Shown here: piece by piece, positions 59,798 to 64,000 of the stretch | Layout of the letters: every line of letters begins with the position of its first letter | How positions within the stretch are numbered: position 1 is the first letter of the stretch | DNA from: Russula earlei | Lineage: Eukaryota; Basidiomycota; Agaricomycetes; Russulales; Russulaceae | Direction of reading: 5' to 3' | NCBI GenBank assembly: GCA_025769875.1 | Contig: JAGFNK010000206.1 | Location: 22,032-86,031 of the forward strand | Length of the DNA stretch: 64,000 bases | Position numbers and translations under genes: made by a program | The notes under the pieces: generated by a model | What the model was told of the DNA's origin: nothing | The model's input: only the letters and a program-made list of their open reading frames with translations | Databases searched by the model: none

Positions 59798-60770
59798 CTA
59801 ATCGGTCTCAGGGCCCGACTCACGGAGTTCATCGCCCTCGACCTCTGGCCACGTGCTCTGGGGTCCCATAGCTCTAGGGCAGAAGCCCCTGTAGCTCCGG
59901 TGGGTCCTCCTGAGGATGCAATCCACTTGTCCGCTACAATTAGTATGAGGTCTGTTACAGTCCTTGTTCCAGTGCCCCCTGGTGTTGCAGTGTTTACAGA
60001 TGTGCTGCCGTTTCTGAAGTTGGTGACGCTGTGCTTTAGTCATTCGTGCAGGGGTGAGAGGGGTGTTGGGGGTACTGGCGTCATCAGAGAACATTTGAGG
60101 GAAGTGGGAGGGTGACCCCATGGGGGCGTCGTTTTGGGACTGGTCGACAACACGGGGAGGGAGGTACTGGAGTGGAGGGGTCAGGGAGAGAGGGGGGTGA
60201 ATGGATGGTGAAGGGGAGGTGGATGGCTCCTTTGAGTCCTCAATTTTGTCGTAACTCCCTGCCAGTGAGTAATATGGTCCAGTGTCACGGGTAAGCCCCC
60301 CATCAGTCATCAAGTTATCGAGTTGATGGCGAACTCGGACGGAAGTGTTGTTGGCCCGAAGGTGACTGCGGATGGCGGCGACTTCTTTAGTGTGGGACTG
60401 GATTTCATGGAGTCGATCAGCGAGTTGCCCTTGAAGGACACTTAGAGCCCCTTGGATAGAGGCGCGCTTGCCCTCCAAAACTTTCAATTTGAAAGAGCTG
60501 GTATGGAGATGGTAGACGTCGGCAAGAGCACCAGGGTCATGGAGGTTTTCGAGGGCTTGGGCAGCATCAAAATGGAAGGGGTGGTCCTCAATGAGGAGGC
60601 GGAGGTCAGAGGCAGAGACAGAGGGATGAGGGGCAGAGACAACGGGCCTGTCAAGACACGTACTGCTGATCCGTGTGGACTCAGGAGCAGGTGGGCAAGG
60701 GTCGGAACAGATGGTACGCGGCGTAGGCGGCGTTGAACAAGAGGACGAGCCAAATGACTAAGATATACCA
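59798..60770 (-). pseudogene. Gypsy X extra frame with zinc knuckle
   Basis: Open on the minus strand from a TAG near 60768 to 59798, about 320 residues without an obvious start codon; its 5' end is probably cut off by element Y. It has a Pro/Ser/Thr-rich N-terminus, then HFDAAQALENLHDPGALADV and a coiled segment QGALSVLQGQLADRLHEI, and a single knuckle CKHCNTRGHWNKDC near the end, then RPHTNCSGQVDCILRRTHR. It occupies the same place (integrase side to 3' LTR) as the extra frame of G1, with unrelated sequence. Confidence 0.6.
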
Positions 60771-60786
60771 GATGGGGACTGGTACG

Positions 60787-61476
60787 TGTAACTGGAGGCA
60801 GAGGCGAAGGTTAGAAGCCAGTGCAGCGAGGGGCTTTAAACAAGGCGGTCGTAGAAGAGTACCTTGGGGACGAGAGGAGTCTTTAAACTGAGCGGTCGCA
60901 GGGGAGTACCCAGGAAGAGGAGAGTATCACAAATGGACAGTCTGACGACTGCCATGCTTCATTGGGGCTTATATACAGTGTACAGGGTCGATTACAAAGA
61001 CTTGGGACTATTCTAGACTCTTTGGTACCGTCCAATAGGACTACAGAGGCATAAACTTGCTTGTGTCAAGTTTCAGGCTTACTGAGCGCATTACTGATCA
61101 TTGTGGAGCGATGACATCATTATGATGTCACTGTGGAGTGCTTAGTGAGCCTATGAGGTCACTGTGGAGTCGCTCAGTCAGCTATGATGTCATTGGAGCC
61201 TGGATGACGTCAGATGATTTATGCAACAGCTCCTAAGAGTTTGTGCCGCTGTTTCGGGTCCTTGGTGGCTGGGTGGCCATGTGGCTGCCACGCGATGATT
61301 ACCCGATTAGGAAACGGGTGTCTGGTCGAGTTATAGTGCCTTTGCAATAGCGATATCTTGCACTGCAGGGGGAATAGCCCAGAAAACGGAAGGGAGTTGG
61401 TAATGCAAAATGAGAGAGGTCTCTCTTGAGTGAAATAGGACCATCTACGGTCAGGGTCTGGCCTTGGTTCGTAACA
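60787..61476 (-). repeat. Probable 3' LTR of gypsy Y
   Basis: Begins TGTAACTGG and ends GGTTCGTAACA, about 690 bp. The minus strand has TATATAAG at 60974-60967. The right end is supported by the purine tract; the left end is a guess from the TG start and from where the frame of X breaks. Confidence 0.5.
61112..61212. promoter_or_regulatory. Cluster of five ATF/CREB-like sites in the gypsy Y LTR
   Basis: TGACATCA 61112, TGATGTCA 61123, TGAGGTCA 61154, TGATGTCA 61185 and TGACGTCA 61205 lie within 101 bp. The last is the perfect CRE. They lie upstream of the minus-strand TATA in the LTR (U3 position). The role as bZIP sites is inferred. Confidence 0.5.
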
Positions 61477-61715
61477 TTCATCCCCTCTTTATAGACTTGT
61501 TGCTCCTGCAACGGTAGGGATTTGTTTCTTTGGAAGGTGGAGTAGTTTGCATATGAAAAGTCGAAGTCTGTTTGTTCGTGGGGAATTCTTTCTTGTCCTA
61601 TGGATTGCTTTGGGGATAGCTGTGGTCGATTGAGTGCATGTGATCGCAGGGGTTCTTTGAAAAGTTCGTTGGTAACAAGGATAAAGGTAATCGTCGACAG
61701 AGGTCATGATGAGAG

Positions 61716-64000
61716 TTATTGGTTTAGGGGGTTACTCCTGGTGGGAATTGTTTTAAGCGCTTTCGGATATTTCCGATGGAAGTCTTTGACAAGTGATTGC
61801 GCTCTTGACAGGTTAGAGGCTGGTTCCCAAGTATTTTCTGCAGCAGTGTACCCTTTCCATTTAACTAAGTATTGAATCCCTTTGCGGTTCGGGGAGAGTC
61901 GAGAGTTTAAGATCTGTTCCACTTCGTATTGCTCTTCTCCTTCGATTAGTACCGGTGGTGGGTTTGAGAAGTTAGGGCCGTGGGCAGCTGTTTCTTTATA
62001 AGGTTTGATCAGGGAGTGGTGAAAAACTGGGTGTATCTTCCAAGACTTTGGTAGTTCGAGGCGAACGTTTACTGGATAGGCAGTGGTGACTTTGAATGGC
62101 CCGTAGCGTCGAGGGGCTAGTTTTGCTTTTGGGTGAGTCGTTCGTAGATTCGTGGCTTCTAGCCATACTTGATCCCCTTCTTTAAAACGAAATGTGGAGG
62201 TTTGAGGTCCTGATTGCTTCATGATTTCTGTTGCTCGGTTCAGGGAGGCAGCAACTTCTTCTCTGAGTTGGTTTAGTCTTGATAGTCTTTCTTGGATTGA
62301 AGGGAACTTTGATGTAAAGGCAAGGGGCGGAGCAAATGTTGGGTTAAAGCCATACCAGACCTCAAAAGGGGGTTTGTTTGTAGCACTGTGTTGTCTGGCG
62401 TTATGTGCGAACTCCATAAAGGGAATCAGTTCTGCCCAATTGTCTGCTTGATGGTTGCAAAATATTCGTAGGTATTGTTCTAGTTCTTGGTTAACTCGTT
62501 CTGTTTCTCCGTCTGTCTGTGGGTGATATGCTGTGCTTAATGATACTTTGACATTCAACTTCTTCCATAGTTCTTGAGTAACTTTTGCTGCGAATTGAGG
62601 GCCTCTGTCCGATATTATTTGTGTTGGGAGGCCTATTCTTCTCCAGACATTGTTCATGATTAGTGTCGCTGTTTCATCCGCTGTGATTGTCTTGTGGCAA
62701 GGGGTAATGATTATTGCTTTACTGAATCGATCTACCACGACTAGGAGGCTGTCAAAGCCTTGTGAAATCGGTAGGTCCGTGATAAAGTCCATGGTAATGC
62801 TTTTCCATACTTCTCCGGCTGGTGTAATTGGTACAAGGGGTGTTTCTGTCTTTGGACGGTTCTTTGTACTCTGGCAAATTGCGCAACCATCTACGTAACT
62901 TTTGACATAGGTTAGCATTCCTGGCCACCAATAGTTTCGGCTGATTAGTTCGTAGGTTTTCCATTGGCCAGGATGTCCGGTGGCAAGGGAGTCGTGGTGT
63001 AGTTTCAGAATTTTCTTTCTTAGGGTGTCGTTGTTTGGGATATAGACCTTTCCTTTGAATAATATTAGTCCATCTTCGAGGTTCCAGTCCTGTAAGCCTT
63101 TGGATAGTCGTCTTGGTCCATTCTTTATAATGATTGCTAACGCGTTAGATACTTCTGGGTCATAGTCTTTGCTAGATCGTAGTTGTTGTCGAAGTTCTTG
63201 GTCGCCAATTGGTTCTGTAGCGGAGGTGCGTGTTGCTCTGATTTTAAAAAATTTGTCATCTAGGAGCACCTTTCCATCATTTTCGTTTTGTATCCCCTCT
63301 TTAAAGTCTGGCCGCCTGGACAGACCGTCTGCTTTGTTCATAGTACCTGGGTGATGCGTGATAGTGAAGTCAAAATTGCTAAGGAGGAGTGCCCATCGGG
63401 CTTGTCGTCTTGTGAGCTTTTGTTTTGTCATGAAGTAAGTCAAGTTATTGTGGTCTGTCCATAAATCAATGGGGTGCGTAGCGCCTTCAAGGTAGTGTCG
63501 GAAGTGCCAAAGGGATAAGACAATAGCAAGGAGTTCTTTATCGTAGATCATGTAATTTCGTTGTGCGGGGTCCAAGGATTTCGAGAAATAGGCTACTGGG
63601 TGATATCTATTAAATTCATCGGGTTGTTCCAAGATTGCACCGACTGCAAAGTCACTTGCATCGCAGATGAGTCGAAAGGGTTTCGTATGGTCAGGTAACA
63701 TGAGGATTGGGGCCATTGTGAATGCTTGGATTAGTTTCTGAAATGCTTGTTCTTCATCGCCCTCCCATTTGAAGGGGTTTTCTTTCTTTGTTAAGTTAAA
63801 CAAGGGTCGTGCTATTCGAGAGTATTGGTGGATAAATCGTCGATAGAAGTTGCAGAATCCTAGAAATGCTTGTATTTCCGTAACATTGGTCGGAGTAGGC
63901 CACTTTGTAATGCCTATTAACTTGTCTTGGTCCATGGATATTCGTCCTTGGGAGATATTGATGCCTAGGTAACTAATAGAGGTTTGTTGGAAAGCACATT
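61716..64000 (-). CDS. Gypsy Y pol polyprotein, C-terminal part, open to the window edge
   Basis: About 760 codons with no stop. From the window edge: end of reverse transcriptase (SYLGINISQGRISMDQDK), RNase H LICDASDFAVGAILEQ and WTDHNNLTYFMTKQKL, integrase zinc site HHDSLATGHPGQ with CAICQ, core MDFITDLPISQGFD, ISDRGPQFAAKV and YHPQTDGETERVNQEL, GPFKVTTAYPVNVRLEL, and a chromodomain YEVEQILNSRLSP with YLVKWKGYTAAENTWEP. The catalytic D, D, E of the integrase are present. It ends KALKTIPTRSNPLNQ at 61716. The family places the element into heterochromatin through the chromodomain. Confidence 0.93.
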   Translation of the reverse strand, partial: CAFQQTSISYLGINISQGRISMDQDKLIGITKWPTPTNVTEIQAFLGFCNFYRRFIHQYSRIARPLFNLTKKENPFKWEGDEEQAFQKLIQAFTMAPILMLPDHTKPFRLICDASDFAVGAILEQPDEFNRYHPVAYFSKSLDPAQRNYMIYDKELLAIVLSLWHFRHYLEGATHPIDLWTDHNNLTYFMTKQKLTRRQARWALLLSNFDFTITHHPGTMNKADGLSRRPDFKEGIQNENDGKVLLDDKFFKIRATRTSATEPIGDQELRQQLRSSKDYDPEVSNALAIIIKNGPRRLSKGLQDWNLEDGLILFKGKVYIPNNDTLRKKILKLHHDSLATGHPGQWKTYELISRNYWWPGMLTYVKSYVDGCAICQSTKNRPKTETPLVPITPAGEVWKSITMDFITDLPISQGFDSLLVVVDRFSKAIIITPCHKTITADETATLIMNNVWRRIGLPTQIISDRGPQFAAKVTQELWKKLNVKVSLSTAYHPQTDGETERVNQELEQYLRIFCNHQADNWAELIPFMEFAHNARQHSATNKPPFEVWYGFNPTFAPPLAFTSKFPSIQERLSRLNQLREEVAASLNRATEIMKQSGPQTSTFRFKEGDQVWLEATNLRTTHPKAKLAPRRYGPFKVTTAYPVNVRLELPKSWKIHPVFHHSLIKPYKETAAHGPNFSNPPPVLIEGEEQYEVEQILNSRLSPNRKGIQYLVKWKGYTAAENTWEPASNLSRAQSLVKDFHRKYPKALKTIPTRSNPLNQ

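Larger units (their letters stand above)
59177..60786 (-). mobile_element. Truncated gypsy element X: 3' LTR plus extra zinc-knuckle frame
   Basis: Left LTR 59177-59764 begins TGTAACGG and ends GTTTACA. Next to it on the minus strand is a purine-rich tract (AAGGGGGGCATGATG), then the zinc-knuckle frame. The rest of the element is missing here; a different LTR starts at 60787, so X was probably split by element Y and resumes beyond the window. Confidence 0.6.
60787..64000 (-). mobile_element. Ty3/gypsy chromodomain element Y, partial, probably young
   Basis: The 3' LTR is about 60787-61476 and pol occupies the rest of the window. The 5' part and 5' LTR lie beyond 64000. On the minus strand the purine-rich AAAGAGGGGATGAATG adjoins the LTR. 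Confidence 0.8.

Overview
The window is nuclear DNA of a basidiomycete fungus, most likely an agaricomycete; I cannot fix the genus. Reasons: protein genes are cut by many 46-69 nt introns; the fatty acid synthase is one fused chain in the order acetyltransferase, enoyl reductase, dehydratase, malonyl/palmitoyl transferase, ACP, ketoreductase, ketosynthase, phosphopantetheinyl transferase; and the repeats are chromodomain Ty3/gypsy and Ty1/copia retrotransposons typical of fungi.

Left part (1-41.7 kb) is mostly genic. In order: a Ctf8-type sister-chromatid cohesion gene (-), a divergent alpha/beta hydrolase (+), about 4 kb with no convincing gene, a plasma-membrane/vacuole type Ca2+ ATPase (+), a Pro/Ser/Ala-rich protein of unknown function whose start codon seems to be split by an intron (+), a single-pass Ser/Thr-rich surface protein (+), a fungal protein of unknown function with nuclease-like motifs (+), a dead copia fragment (+), the polyphosphate polymerase VTC4 (-) head to head with the Rag GTPase GTR2 (+), the 19-exon fatty acid synthase (+), an NMN adenylyltransferase-like gene (-) and the mRNA-export helicase DBP5 (+). 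VTC4 and GTR2 both work at the vacuole in phosphate and nutrient control and are separated by only 88 bp. Fatty acid synthase, DBP5 and GTR2 were joined exon by exon and their coding lengths divide by three. In contrast the Ca2+ ATPase, VTC4, the hydrolase, the surface protein and the 18.3 kb gene each show single-base frame breaks inside conserved sequence.

Right part (41.7-64 kb) is a transposon pile. A small secreted-protein gene sits at its edge. Next to it an old copia element (+) carries a 399 bp foldback hairpin in its LTR, and its gag is split by a full copia element (-, 249 bp LTRs, duplicated target CAACA). That copia is itself split in its RNase H region by a chromodomain gypsy element (-, LTRs of 495 and 552 bp, duplicated target GGTGT). 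After a decayed LINE/gag-like relic and AT-rich tandem repeats come two more gypsy elements, one apparently inside the other. The inner one runs off the window with an intact reading frame and is probably young.

The most interesting signals are the nested insertions with their target duplications, an 11-nt self-priming signature in the gypsy element, extra zinc-knuckle genes 3' of the integrase in two unrelated gypsy elements, stop codons in the older elements that nearly all read as CGA to TGA changes, and several very small or oddly placed exons in host genes. I saw no prokaryotic features, CRISPR arrays or operons.
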